This document shows, piece by piece, positions 1-8,046 of a stretch of 64,000 nucleotides of DNA (positions are counted from its first letter, which is position 1; each line of letters begins with the position of its first letter). The DNA comes from Faecalicatena fissicatena (GTDB taxonomy: Bacteria; Bacillota; Clostridia; Lachnospirales; Lachnospiraceae), in the NCBI GenBank assembly GCA_001028025.1, contig LDAQ01000002.1:1-64000 (forward strand), given 5' to 3'. The position numbers were made by a program, and so were the translations under genes. The notes beneath the pieces are model-generated. The model did not search any database and was not told the DNA's origin. It saw nothing but the letters and a program-made list of their open reading frames with translations.

Positions 1-207
1 GGCGGAAACCAGACTCGCCTCCCCATCAGCTGGGCGCATCCGGCCGGGAGGACGGGGGCGGCGTATTTGCCCGGCGGCGCGGGATGTTGTTGCCTAAGAA
101 CTTCTTGCCAACCTCCAACAGCCAACCATCTCCGCGATGCCAGCCCAATCCGCTGCTCCCGAAGTACCTCCCCCTTTTCGATTTTTTTACCGCCCGGATG
201 AACGCAG
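1..207. other. Gene-free C/G-rich flank of the inverted-repeat element
   Basis: I see no convincing gene here; the short open frames run through G/C-rich low-complexity sequence and have no ribosome binding site. Positions 190-203 (CCGCCCGGATGAAC) are the exact reverse complement of 25260-25273 beside the second element, so this stretch belongs to the element family's flank. A related ATCCGG-CGGGAG string at about 38-51 hints at a further fragment of the family running off the window edge. Confidence 0.5.
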
Positions 208-506
208 CCTGCGGAAGGATGGGAAGATGCGGTGGGGCGGAAAACAGGAAATGCTCTTTCTGGAAGCGGGCCATTTGCTAAGAACGGCTAAATGGAAAAC
301 CTGCTGTATTTTGAGGCATCGGAGACATTCACTGCATAATCTTGATGATTATGCAGCTCAGGTCTCCTTGAAATCGGCTTTGTGAGCCGATTTCAGCCTC
401 AAAATACAGCAGGTTTTCCATTAAGCCGTTCTAGCGCGCATTTTATGCTTCCAGAAAGAGCATTTCCTGTTTTCCGCCCCGCCGCATCTTCCCATCCTTC
501 CGCAGG
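208..506. repeat. Long structured inverted-repeat element, copy 1
   Basis: A 299-bp nested palindrome. Outer arms 208-267 and 447-506 are complementary at 59 of 60 positions, and the exception is a G-T pair. Inner arms 281-317 and 396-432 match at 36 of 37. Between outer and inner arms lies an asymmetric internal loop (268-280 on the left; the TTTTATGC side near 433-446 on the right). The core 318-395 holds two hairpins. In the first, GGAGAC (321-326) pairs with GTCTCC (362-367), then an ATTCA/CTCAG internal loop, then CTGCATAATC/GATTATGCAG around a 5-nt loop. The second pairs 370-379 with 385-394 around TTGTG. A second copy with different stems but the same loops lies at 24971-25256. All short frames inside are consequences of the palindrome. 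Whether it acts as RNA or DNA is unknown. Confidence 0.85.
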
Positions 507-535
507 CGGACCTCCCCCCACAGCCAAAAAACCGC

Positions 536-562
536 AAAAAAAGTACTCACCTTAGTGAGTAC
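536..562 (-). terminator. Intrinsic terminator of rpmB
   Basis: Read on the minus strand, GTACTCAC, a 4-nt loop and GTGAGTAC (8 perfect pairs, 543-562) are followed by seven T (536-542). It lies 24 bases downstream of the rpmB stop and also separates that gene from the inverted-repeat element. Confidence 0.85.
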
Positions 563-585
563 CCCCGTGTCGTATGATGTCCAGA

Positions 586-771
586 TTAAGCACGTTCTAC
601 GCGTCCTGATTTTAAGCAGGAAGTACAAACGTACATTTTTTTAGATCCGCCTTCTGTTTTAACTCTAACGGATTTTACATTTGATTTCCACATCTTTGGT
701 GATTTTCTATGAGAGTGACTTACGTTGTTTCCAAAGTGAGCACCCTTTTCACAAATAGCACATTTAGCCAT
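586..771 (-). CDS. rpmB: 50S ribosomal protein L28
   Basis: Structural protein of the large ribosomal subunit, 61 residues, a normal length for the family. It begins MAKCAICEKGAHFGNNVSHS and has the paired cysteines CAIC (residues 4-7) and CTSC near the C-terminus that form a zinc ribbon in Cys-containing L28. Two adjacent ATGs lie at 774 and 771; AGGAGG is 4 bases from the first and 7 from the second, so the second is chosen, and it also gives the family's usual MAK start. The gene is monocistronic, with its own promoter at 824-852 and terminator at 536-562. Confidence 0.96.
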   Translation of the reverse strand: MAKCAICEKGAHFGNNVSHSHRKSPKMWKSNVKSVRVKTEGGSKKMYVCTSCLKSGRVERA

Positions 772-823
772 CATTGCACCTCCTAACAATCTGAAATAGT
801 CCTTACAGACTCACAACACTGTT

Positions 824-852
824 ATTTTAGCAGAAAGGATTTCTTAATGCAA
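824..852 (-). promoter_or_regulatory. Predicted sigma-A promoter of rpmB
   Basis: On the minus strand TTGCAT (847-852), a 17-bp spacer and TAAAAT (824-829), with an extended -10 TGC. It predicts a short leader of about 45 bases before rpmB. Confidence 0.6.
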
Positions 853-999
853 GCATTTTTTTGAATTTCTGGAAGTAAAATGAAAAAAGAGGGGTGTTTT
901 GCTTTTTTGGTTCCCATAATTTCCAATTCATGATAAAATTGACTTATAATTTATATATAAAAAAGCAGCCTGCAAACCGGGCGGAAAGTGGGGAATACT

Positions 1000-1605
1000 A
1001 TGGGCAGACGGGTGATTACAATTGGACGGCAGTATGGGAGCAACGGACATGACATTGCAAAAAAATTATCTGAGAGGCTCGGAATTCATTATTATGATAA
1101 AGAATTGATTAAGATCGCAGGGGAACGGAAGAATATTTCCTATGAAGAACTGCTTAAGGTCGATGAGAAGAGGGCGAATCCATGGAGATATCCTGTGGAG
1201 GATGAAGTGCAGATGGAAAGGCAGTTCCGTTTTGAGCCGATGAATGATGTTCTTTTTTATACACAGGCCGAGATCATTAAGGGGCTGGCTTCGAAGGAAG
1301 ACTGTATCATCGTGGGAAGATGCGCCGATGATATTCTAAAAGGTACAGAAGGGTGCAGAAGCGTTTTTATACATGCGCCTTTTGATAAACGGGTAGAGAG
1401 AATTATGGAGCGGGCCTCTATTGACGAGCGTGAGGCATCGGCTCTTGTAAAAAAGATTGACAAACAGCGCAGGTACTATTATAACTACTTTACAGACAAA
1501 AAGTGGGAAGATATGACTCAATATGATATCTGCCTGAACAGCGGAAGCATTCAGGAAGGGCAGATTCTGGATGTTTTGGCAGCACTTTATGAATCTATAT
1601 TGTAA
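1000..1605 (+). CDS. Cytidylate kinase-like family protein
   Basis: A P-loop nucleoside-phosphate kinase relative of 201 residues, resembling the AAA-type cytidylate kinase-like family (Pfam Cytidylate_kin2) rather than classical Cmk. The Walker A equivalent GRQYGSNG lies at residues 9-16 and a second conserved stretch, IIVGRCADD, at about 103-111; a basic helical segment with RRYYYNYF near the C-terminus matches the lid region. Substrate specificity cannot be told from sequence. A GTG at 988 is in frame, but ATG 1000 gives the family's usual short N-terminus directly before the P-loop strand, with GGGGA a few bases upstream. It is followed by the Asp23/FakA pair, with 71 bases between. Confidence 0.8.
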   Translation: MGRRVITIGRQYGSNGHDIAKKLSERLGIHYYDKELIKIAGERKNISYEELLKVDEKRANPWRYPVEDEVQMERQFRFEPMNDVLFYTQAEIIKGLASKEDCIIVGRCADDILKGTEGCRSVFIHAPFDKRVERIMERASIDEREASALVKKIDKQRRYYYNYFTDKKWEDMTQYDICLNSGSIQEGQILDVLAALYESIL

Positions 1606-1676
1606 ATTTGCTGCAAAGAGAGTATAATACCTGTGTTGATTATGCGAAAAATCCATTCGAGAACTGGAGGTAATAT

Positions 1677-2039
1677 ATGATGAAGGGTAGCATGAGTACA
1701 GATCTTGGAATTATTACGGTCAATCCCGATGTAATTGCCAAGTATGCAGGCTCTGTGGCGGTAGAATGTTTCGGTATCGTCGGCATGGCTGCAGTTAATA
1801 TGAAAGACGGCTTCGTAAGGCTTTTGAAAAAGGAAAGCCTGACTCACGGGATTCGCGTGGAGCTTTCTGATGAGAACGTACTGGAATTAGATTTTCACGT
1901 GATTGTTGCATATGGAGTGAACATTCTTTCAGTTTCTGACAATCTGATGAACAATGTAAAGTATAAGGTAGAGGAATTTACCGGTATGACTGTAGATAAA
2001 ATAAACATCTTCGTCGAAGGTGTCAGAGTGATTGATTAA
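1677..2039 (+). CDS. Asp23/Gls24 family envelope stress protein
   Basis: A 120-residue single-domain Asp23/Gls24 (DUF322) protein. It shows the family's ordered pattern: a start resembling GIITVNPDVIAKYAG, a GIVGMAA stretch, a central LDFHVIVAYGVNI strand and a C-terminal VNKINI/F-like VDKINIFVEGVRV strand. Family members localise at the membrane or bind its scaffold and affect envelope stress resistance; the exact role is unclear. GGAGG stands 9 bases before ATG 1677. It ends 14 bases before fakA, a pairing seen across Firmicutes, and the stop codon overlaps fakA's ribosome binding site (AAGGAGG at 2038-2044), which suggests co-translation. Confidence 0.9.
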   Translation: MMKGSMSTDLGIITVNPDVIAKYAGSVAVECFGIVGMAAVNMKDGFVRLLKKESLTHGIRVELSDENVLELDFHVIVAYGVNILSVSDNLMNNVKYKVEEFTGMTVDKINIFVEGVRVID

Positions 2040-2053
2040 GGAGGATACTTGTC

Positions 2054-3718
2054 GTGGCAACAAAAACGATAAATACAGAGCTGCTTACCAGGATGTTTCT
2101 GGCCGGAGCAGCGAATCTGGAGGCTAAAAAGGAATTTATTAATGAACTGAATGTATTTCCGGTTCCTGATGGGGACACGGGGACGAATATGACACTTACA
2201 ATTATGTCGGCAGCAAAAGAGGTTGGGGCACTGGAACAGCCGGATATGCTGTCGGTGTCAAAGGCGATCTCCTCAGGCTCCCTCCGCGGGGCCAGAGGAA
2301 ACTCAGGAGTTATCCTGTCACAGCTTCTCAGAGGTTTTACAAAAGTGATACGTGAGTACAAAGAGATCGACGTGCAGGTTCTTGCCCAGGCATGTGACCG
2401 CGCCCGTGCAACGGCGTACAAAGCGGTTATGAAGCCAAAAGAGGGGACGATCCTCACTGTAGCCAAAGGAGTTGCGCAGAAGGCGGCCGAGATGGCAGAG
2501 ACGACAGATGATCTTGAGATCTTCATTCCAGAAGTACTCAAACATGCAGAATATGTGCTTTCCAAGACTCCGGAGATGCTTCCGGTATTGAAGGAAGCAG
2601 GCGTGGTAGATTCCGGTGGACAGGGTCTGCTGGAAGTGCTGAATGGTGCATACGACGCTTTCCAGGGAAAAGAGATTGATTACAGTGCCATTGAGGCAAG
2701 TTCCGGTACAAGTATGGTAAGACCGGGCGCACAGGCTGAAGCGGACATTAAGTTCGGCTACTGCACCGAGTTTATCATTATGACGGAGAAGAAATTCTCT
2801 GAGGAGAACGAAAATGATTTCAAGGCTTATCTGGAGTCCATTGGTGATTCCATCGTATGTGTCGCAGATGACGATATTGTAAAGATACATGTTCACACCA
2901 ATGATCCTGGGCTGGCAATTCAGAAGGCTCTTACATTCGGGCAGCTGTCACGCATGAAGATTGATAACATGCGCGAGGAACATCAGGAAAAGCTGATCAA
3001 GGAAGCCGAAAAGCAGGCTGCAGAACAAAAGAAAGCGGCAAAGAAGGCTGAACCGAGAAAAGAAGTCGGATTTATTGCAGTTTCCATTGGTGAAGGGATG
3101 AACGAGATCTTCCGAGAACTCGGAGTAGATTATATCATTGAAGGCGGACAGACGATGAACCCAAGTACGGAGGATATGCTGACGGCCATTGATGCGGTCA
3201 ATGCAGACCATATCTTCATCCTTCCGAACAATAAGAACATTATTCTGGCAGCGAATCAGGCACAGTCCCTTACAAAGGACAAAGATATCATTGTAATACC
3301 GACGAAGACAGTGCCGCAGGGAATTACGGCAGTGATCAATTATATGCCGGAGGCCGACATAGATACAAATGCCGAGAACATGAATGAAGAAATTAAAAAT
3401 GTAAAGACCGGACAGGTTACTTATGCAGTGCGGGATACCCACATTGATGATAAGGAGATTCACGAAGGCGATATTATGGGGATCGGCGATGCAGGGATTC
3501 TTGCGGTAGGACAGTCTGTAGAGGGTGTAGCAAAAGAGATGTTAACTTCACTGGTTGACGAGGATACAGAACTGATCAGCCTCTATTATGGGCAGGATGT
3601 CCTGGAAGAGGATGCGGTACGCTTTGCACAGGAAGTTGAGGAACTGTATCCGGACGCGGATGTGGATGCACATTTTGGCGGACAGCCGATATATTACTAT
3701 GTATTATCCGTAGAGTAG
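2054..3718 (+). CDS. fakA: Fatty acid kinase catalytic subunit FakA (DAK2/YloV)
   Basis: ATP-dependent kinase that phosphorylates fatty acids presented by FakB (DegV-type) proteins, feeding exogenous fatty acids to phospholipid synthesis. The 554 residues match the family. The N-terminal DAK2 domain has FPVPDGDTGTNM (about 35-46), whose aspartates bind Mg-ATP, and GSLRGARGNSG (about 75-85). A middle domain contains HVHTNDPG (about 278-285), followed by a Lys/Ala-rich linker (about 315-338) and the FakA C-terminal domain. The start is GTG at 2054, supported by AAGGAGG 9 bases upstream. No fakB is in the window. Confidence 0.93.
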   Translation: MATKTINTELLTRMFLAGAANLEAKKEFINELNVFPVPDGDTGTNMTLTIMSAAKEVGALEQPDMLSVSKAISSGSLRGARGNSGVILSQLLRGFTKVIREYKEIDVQVLAQACDRARATAYKAVMKPKEGTILTVAKGVAQKAAEMAETTDDLEIFIPEVLKHAEYVLSKTPEMLPVLKEAGVVDSGGQGLLEVLNGAYDAFQGKEIDYSAIEASSGTSMVRPGAQAEADIKFGYCTEFIIMTEKKFSEENENDFKAYLESIGDSIVCVADDDIVKIHVHTNDPGLAIQKALTFGQLSRMKIDNMREEHQEKLIKEAEKQAAEQKKAAKKAEPRKEVGFIAVSIGEGMNEIFRELGVDYIIEGGQTMNPSTEDMLTAIDAVNADHIFILPNNKNIILAANQAQSLTKDKDIIVIPTKTVPQGITAVINYMPEADIDTNAENMNEEIKNVKTGQVTYAVRDTHIDDKEIHEGDIMGIGDAGILAVGQSVEGVAKEMLTSLVDEDTELISLYYGQDVLEEDAVRFAQEVEELYPDADVDAHFGGQPIYYYVLSVE

Positions 3719-3738
3719 AACAGATAACAGCAGACAAG

Positions 3739-3775
3739 ACGGGCCAGCTTCCCAGACGGGGAGGCTGACCCGTTT
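3739..3775 (+). terminator. Probable terminator after fakA
   Basis: ACGGGCCAGCTTCCC pairs with GGGGAGGCTGACCCGT around a short loop with one mismatch. The T tract is short (TTT), so termination may be partial and some transcription could reach recG. Confidence 0.5.
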
Positions 3776-3874
3776 CAAAATAAGTGCAGTTTTCAATTTT
3801 ACAGACTGCCCTGTGAACAGCATTGTTTTATATACAGCATCAGATATCGATACAGCAGGAGAATAAAATGCCTT

Positions 3875-5935
3875 ATGAATGAAAATTCTAAAATAAGCAC
3901 ATTAAAAGGAATTGGGGAGAAGACACAGGCTTTGTTTGAAAAGGCCGGCGTGCGTACCATCGGGGATCTTCTGCGCTACTATCCCCGGGGATATGATGTC
4001 TACGATGACCCGGTTCTGGTTGGAGAAGCAGTAGAAGGTAAGACGGCCACCGTGACAGGCGCCATTTTTGGAAGAGTCCAGCTTGGCGGTAGCAGGAATA
4101 TGCAGGTGACGACACTTTATGTCAAAGATCTGACCGGCACCTTAAAAGTAATCTGGTTTCGGATGCCATTTCTTAAAAATACTTTGGCCAGGGGCGGAAT
4201 TATCACGCTTCGCGGCAGGATTGTCAGAAAAAGAGACGGCCTTGTCATGGAACACCCCGAGATCTTTTATCCGAGTGCCAAATATGAGGAAAAACGAAAT
4301 ACCCTTCAGCCGGTTTATCCGCTGACGGCAGGTCTTACAAACAATGCCGTGAAGAAAGCCATGATGCAGGCCATGGAATATCTGGATCTGAAGCAGGAGT
4401 TTCTACCGGAAGAGATCCGTATGAGATATCATCTTGCGGAATATAACTATGCAGTACGCGGAATTCATTTTCCGGAGACAAAAGAAGAATTTTACCATGC
4501 AAGGGAACGTCTTGTCTTCGAAGAATTTCTGATCTTCATATTATCTTTGAGAAAGCTGAAAACACGAGAAGACAAGACGGAGAACTGTTTTAAGTTTGTA
4601 GAACGCCCTGAGATAGACAAGTTTCTGGTGTCTCTTCCATATGAACTGACAAATGCACAAAAAAAGGTCTGGAATGAAATGAAGCGGGACATGTCCGGCC
4701 CCCATGTCATGTCGCGGCTCGTCCAGGGAGATGTTGGCTCTGGTAAGACAATCGTGGCCCTGCTGGGACTGATGTATGCCGGGCTAAACGGATTTCAGGG
4801 TGCAATGATGGCACCCACGGAGGTTCTGGCAAAGCAGCATTATGAAAATATTATATCCATGTTCGAAAAATACGGCATCCCACTGAAGACGGAGCTGCTG
4901 ACCGGCTCTATGAGCGCAAAAGAAAAAAGAGAAGCCTACGAGCGGATCTCATCGGGGACGGCTGATATCATTGTGGGAACCCATGCGCTGATACAGGAGA
5001 AGGCTGTTTACCGCAATCTTGCGCTTGTAGTGACGGATGAGCAGCATCGTTTTGGCGTGAAGCAGAGGGAAACACTGGCGGGCAAGGGCCAGATGCCGCA
5101 TATACTCGTCATGAGTGCGACACCGATTCCCAGAACGCTGGCGATCATCCTGTATGGAGATCTGGACATTTCTGTGATTGATGAACTGCCCAGCAACCGG
5201 CTTCCGATTAAAAACTGCGTGGTGGATACCGGCTACCGCAATACGGCTTACCGTTTTATGCAGAAACAGGTGGAAGAAGGCCGTCAGTGTTATGTGATCT
5301 GCCCCATGGTAGAAGACAGTGAGCATCTGGAGGCAGAAAATGTCATGGACTATACGCAGCTGCTGAAAGAAGCTCTGGGGGAAAGGTTCGGGATCTCTTA
5401 TCTGCACGGAAAGATGAAGCAGGCCGAGAAGGATGAGATTATGGAAGCATTCGGAAAAAATGAGATTCAGATCCTTGTTTCCACGACAGTTATCGAGGTC
5501 GGGATCGATGTGCCGAATGCAACGGTTATGCTGATTGAAAATGCGGAGCGGTTTGGGCTTGCCCAGCTCCACCAGCTGCGTGGGCGCGTGGGGCGGGGAA
5601 AATATCAGTCCTACTGCATATTTATGAGCGCATCAAAATCAAAAGAAACAAAAGAAAGACTGGAGATTCTGAATAAATCCAATGACGGATTCTTTATAGC
5701 ATCTGAGGATCTGCGGCTCAGAGGACCAGGCGATCTGTTTGGAATCCGTCAGAGCGGGCTATTAGATTTTTCTCTGGGAGATGTGTTCCAGGATTCAAAA
5801 ATTCTTCAGAAGGCAAATGAGGCTGCCCTGGAGCTTTTGGAAAAAGACCCTGAGCTTACTGATGAAAATCATGCAAAAATGAAGGCATATTTAAACAATT
5901 ATATGTCGGAAGTGATGCTGGAAACCACCCTCTAG
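3875..5935 (+). CDS. recG: ATP-dependent DNA helicase RecG
   Basis: Helicase that remodels stalled replication forks and branched DNA. At 686 residues it is full length. The N-terminal wedge/OB domain begins at the KGIGEKTQALFEKAG helix-hairpin-helix-like segment and carries the usual LLRYYPRGYD motif. Walker A GDVGSGKT is at about 284-291, the DEQH Walker B at about 387-390, MSATPIPRTLAI (motif III) follows, TTVIEVGIDVPNA (motif V) at about 537 and QLRGRVGRG (motif VI) at about 566. AGGAG at 3857-3861 is 13 bases from ATG 3875; a closer ATG at 3868 opens only a four-codon frame that ends over the recG start, so 3875 is retained. Confidence 0.97.
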   Translation: MNENSKISTLKGIGEKTQALFEKAGVRTIGDLLRYYPRGYDVYDDPVLVGEAVEGKTATVTGAIFGRVQLGGSRNMQVTTLYVKDLTGTLKVIWFRMPFLKNTLARGGIITLRGRIVRKRDGLVMEHPEIFYPSAKYEEKRNTLQPVYPLTAGLTNNAVKKAMMQAMEYLDLKQEFLPEEIRMRYHLAEYNYAVRGIHFPETKEEFYHARERLVFEEFLIFILSLRKLKTREDKTENCFKFVERPEIDKFLVSLPYELTNAQKKVWNEMKRDMSGPHVMSRLVQGDVGSGKTIVALLGLMYAGLNGFQGAMMAPTEVLAKQHYENIISMFEKYGIPLKTELLTGSMSAKEKREAYERISSGTADIIVGTHALIQEKAVYRNLALVVTDEQHRFGVKQRETLAGKGQMPHILVMSATPIPRTLAIILYGDLDISVIDELPSNRLPIKNCVVDTGYRNTAYRFMQKQVEEGRQCYVICPMVEDSEHLEAENVMDYTQLLKEALGERFGISYLHGKMKQAEKDEIMEAFGKNEIQILVSTTVIEVGIDVPNATVMLIENAERFGLAQLHQLRGRVGRGKYQSYCIFMSASKSKETKERLEILNKSNDGFFIASEDLRLRGPGDLFGIRQSGLLDFSLGDVFQDSKILQKANEAALELLEKDPELTDENHAKMKAYLNNYMSEVMLETTL

Positions 5936-5998
5936 CCCTGTAAAACCGCTACTTTTTGAGTGATTTACAAAAAACGTCAAAGAAGGCAGGAACTTCCA

Positions 5999-6027
5999 GT
6001 GTAAAAGATAAAATCCTCCATATACTA
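5999..6027 (+). promoter_or_regulatory. Possible forespore (sigma-G type) promoter of the spore protein gene
   Basis: GTGTA (5999-6003), 17 bases and TATACTA (6021-6027) resemble the sigma-G/F pattern GHATR-N17/18-CATWHTA, with the first base of the -10 off consensus. The site is about 75 bases upstream of a spore protein gene, which is what makes the match credible. Confidence 0.4.
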
Positions 6028-6100
6028 TGGTTGTAACACACAACAGTGTTATAAAAAAATCTGAAAAAGTAACAGAAGTTACGAGAAGGAGGAAATTATC

Positions 6101-6307
6101 ATGGCAAGTCGTTCATCTAATCGAGCAGCCGTACCAGAGGCTAAAAGTGCACTGGACAAATTCAAATATGAGGTAGCTAGCGAGCTGGGAGTACCGCTCA
6201 GCGATGGTTACAACGGAGATTTAACTTCAAAGCAGAACGGATCTGTTGGCGGTTATATGGTTAAGAAAATGATCGAACAGCAGGAAAGACAGATGGCTGG
6301 TAAATAA
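6101..6307 (+). CDS. Alpha/beta-type small acid-soluble spore protein
   Basis: DNA-coating protein of the dormant spore that protects against UV and is degraded at germination. The 68 residues match the family. The region around residues 20-35 holds the KYEVASELGVPL segment that includes the germination protease recognition area, and the second signature (DLTSKQNGSVGGYMVKKMI) follows. AGAAGGAGGAAATT precedes the ATG. Genes of this type are usually monocistronic, and here a strong terminator follows directly. It establishes that the host is an endospore former. Confidence 0.96.
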   Translation: MASRSSNRAAVPEAKSALDKFKYEVASELGVPLSDGYNGDLTSKQNGSVGGYMVKKMIEQQERQMAGK

Positions 6308-6322
6308 GTAAAATTTCGTAAG

Positions 6323-6356
6323 AAAAAGCACTTAGGATTGACCTAAGTGCTTTTTT
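6323..6356 (+). terminator. Terminator of the spore protein gene
   Basis: A 14-bp stem AAAAAGCACTTAGG/CCTAAGTGCTTTTT around a 5-base loop, ending in six T. It lies 15 bases after the stop codon. Confidence 0.9.
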
Positions 6357-6398
6357 CTGCTAAAATTCAGCATAGTTAGAAGAATGAGGGTGATATCT

Positions 6399-6968
6399 AT
6401 GAGAGTTATCGCAGGAAGCGCGAAGAGATTACAATTAAAGACATTGGACGGCCTGGATACGAGGCCGACAACCGACAGGATTAAGGAGACACTGTTTAAT
6501 ATGATAGCGCCGTCTGTCTATGGCAGTGTATTTCTGGATTTGTTCGCCGGAAGCGGAGGGATTGGCATAGAGGCTTTGAGCCGCGGTGCCAGAGAAGCCG
6601 TTTTCGTTGAGAATAATCCAAAGGCCATGGCGTGCGTCAAGGAAAATCTGAAGTACACAAAGCTGGAGGCAAAGGCACTTACACTGACAAGGGAAGTGAT
6701 GGCAGCTCTTTATCAGCTGGAAGGTGAGAAGGTATTTGATTTTATTTTTATGGATCCGCCTTACGACAGAGAGCTGGAGAAACGGGCGTTGGAATATCTC
6801 TCGGGGTCACAGCTGGTATATGAGGATACCGTTATCATTGTAGAGGCCTCACGGGAAACTGATTTTTCCTGGCTGGAGGATATGGGCTTTTCTATGATCA
6901 AAGAAAAGGTATATAAAACGAACAAACATGTCTTCATTGAAAAGGCCGGAAAGGAAGAAATATGTTAA
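6399..6968 (+). CDS. rsmD: 16S rRNA (guanine(966)-N2)-methyltransferase RsmD
   Basis: SAM-dependent methylation of G966 in helix 31 of 16S rRNA on the small subunit. The 189-residue protein has the family's MRVIAGSAKRLQLKT opening, the TDRIKETLFNM helix, the SAM-binding FLDLFAGSGGIGIEALSRGA and the catalytic DPPY at about 119-122. An in-frame ATG at 6384 would add MRVIS; ATG 6399 is preferred because it gives the canonical MRVIAG start and has GAGGGTGAT at suitable spacing. It overlaps coaD by 7 bases, the usual rsmD-coaD arrangement, implying translational coupling. Confidence 0.95.
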   Translation: MRVIAGSAKRLQLKTLDGLDTRPTTDRIKETLFNMIAPSVYGSVFLDLFAGSGGIGIEALSRGAREAVFVENNPKAMACVKENLKYTKLEAKALTLTREVMAALYQLEGEKVFDFIFMDPPYDRELEKRALEYLSGSQLVYEDTVIIVEASRETDFSWLEDMGFSMIKEKVYKTNKHVFIEKAGKEEIC

Positions 6969-7453
6969 GAGCTATATACCCCGGGAGCTTTGACCCGGTT
7001 ACATACGGGCACCTGGATGTCATCAAAAGATCCTGTAAAATCGTAGATGAGTTAATTGTCGGAGTGCTGAATAATAATGCGAAAATGCCGTTGTTTTCTG
7101 CAGAAGAACGTGTTAAAATGTTAGAGGAAGTAACAAAAGACTTGACAAATGTGAAAATTGTCCTGTTTCAGGGACTTTTGATTGATTTTGCAAGACAACA
7201 GGGGGCAGATCTCGTAATCCGAGGATTACGGGCGATAACCGATTTTGAATATGAGTTACAGATGTCCCAGACGAATCATAAGCTGGAACCGAGCGTCGAG
7301 ACGATGTTCCTGACGACGAGTATTGAATATTCTTACCTGAGTTCCACCACCGTGAAAGAGATCGCGGCTTTTGGGGGAGACATATCACAATTTGTGCCGG
7401 AAGCTGTGTCGGAGGAACTGGAGAAAAAGATGAAAGCAAAAAGGAGAGTGTAA
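6962..7453 (+). CDS. coaD: Phosphopantetheine adenylyltransferase
   Basis: Transfers AMP from ATP to 4'-phosphopantetheine, the penultimate step of coenzyme A synthesis. At 163 residues it is full length. The nucleotidyltransferase signature GSFDPVTYGH is at residues 8-17 (threonine in place of the first histidine of HxGH, normal for CoaD), LVIRGLRAITDFEYELQM in the middle binds phosphopantetheine, and the C-terminal YLSSTTVKE is the ISSTxVRE-type motif. The start lies inside the end of rsmD. The next gene begins 2 bases after the stop. Confidence 0.97.
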   Translation: MLRAIYPGSFDPVTYGHLDVIKRSCKIVDELIVGVLNNNAKMPLFSAEERVKMLEEVTKDLTNVKIVLFQGLLIDFARQQGADLVIRGLRAITDFEYELQMSQTNHKLEPSVETMFLTTSIEYSYLSSTTVKEIAAFGGDISQFVPEAVSEELEKKMKAKRRV

Positions 7454-7455
7454 CT

Positions 7456-8046
7456 ATGAGCAGCCGCATTGAGCAGATTATTGAAGAGATCGAAGAGTAC
7501 ATTGACAGGGATTGTAAATTCCAGCCATTGTCTACTACGAAGATTATCGTAAATAAGGAACATCTGGACGAGTTATTGCGCGAACTCAGAATGAAGACAC
7601 CAGATGAGATTAAAAGATATCAGAAGATTATCAGCAACCGTGATGCAATCCTGGCAGATGCCCAGGCTAAGGCGGATGCTATGATTGAAGAAGCACAGGT
7701 ACAGACAACAGAGCTGGTCAGCGAGCATGAGATTATGCAGCAGGCCTACTCCCAGGCAAATGAGATTGTCACACAGGCAACCGCTCAGGCCCAGGAGATT
7801 ATAGACAATGCTACTGAGGATGCCAATGCAATCCGTATCGGAGCCATCCAGTATACGGACGATCTGCTGGCCAATGCAGAGAGTATTATCGGACATACAC
7901 TGGACAGCTACACGACCAAATACGACGGACTGATCAATTCCCTCCAGGAGTGCTATGATGTGGTGCGTACCAACCGTGCAGAACTGGAAGTGCCGGACGA
8001 TGGGGACAGCGAGTATATTCCCCAGGATGGTTTAGATGATCTGTAA
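7456..8046 (+). CDS. Coiled-coil protein resembling ATP synthase subunit B/H or DivIVA-type proteins
   Basis: A 196-residue soluble protein, almost entirely alpha-helical by composition. Residues about 65-140 form a long Ala/Gln/Glu-rich heptad region (AQAKADAMIEEAQVQTTELV and similar) like the stalks of ATPase subunits B/H or the tails of DivIVA/SepIVA-type septum proteins. The acidic C-terminus (DDGDSEYIPQDGLDDL) is not helical. No enzyme motif is present. Homologues next to coaD are often labelled ATPase in Clostridia; that name is not evidence of function, and no ATPase operon is nearby. It is co-transcribed with rsmD-coaD and converges on the next gene, their 3' ends overlapping by 15 bases. 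Confidence 0.6.
   Translation: MSSRIEQIIEEIEEYIDRDCKFQPLSTTKIIVNKEHLDELLRELRMKTPDEIKRYQKIISNRDAILADAQAKADAMIEEAQVQTTELVSEHEIMQQAYSQANEIVTQATAQAQEIIDNATEDANAIRIGAIQYTDDLLANAESIIGHTLDSYTTKYDGLINSLQECYDVVRTNRAELEVPDDGDSEYIPQDGLDDL

Noticed and set aside
208..506. Assigning the structured element to HEARO/omega RNA, a group II intron or a transposon
   Set aside because: No endonuclease, reverse transcriptase or transposase frame is near, and I do not recognise the consensus motifs of those families. No target-site duplication was found by eye.
26..628. Short open frames on both strands around the first inverted repeat
   Set aside because: They share peptides on opposite arms because of the palindrome, lack ribosome binding sites and resemble no protein; they are products of the repeat.
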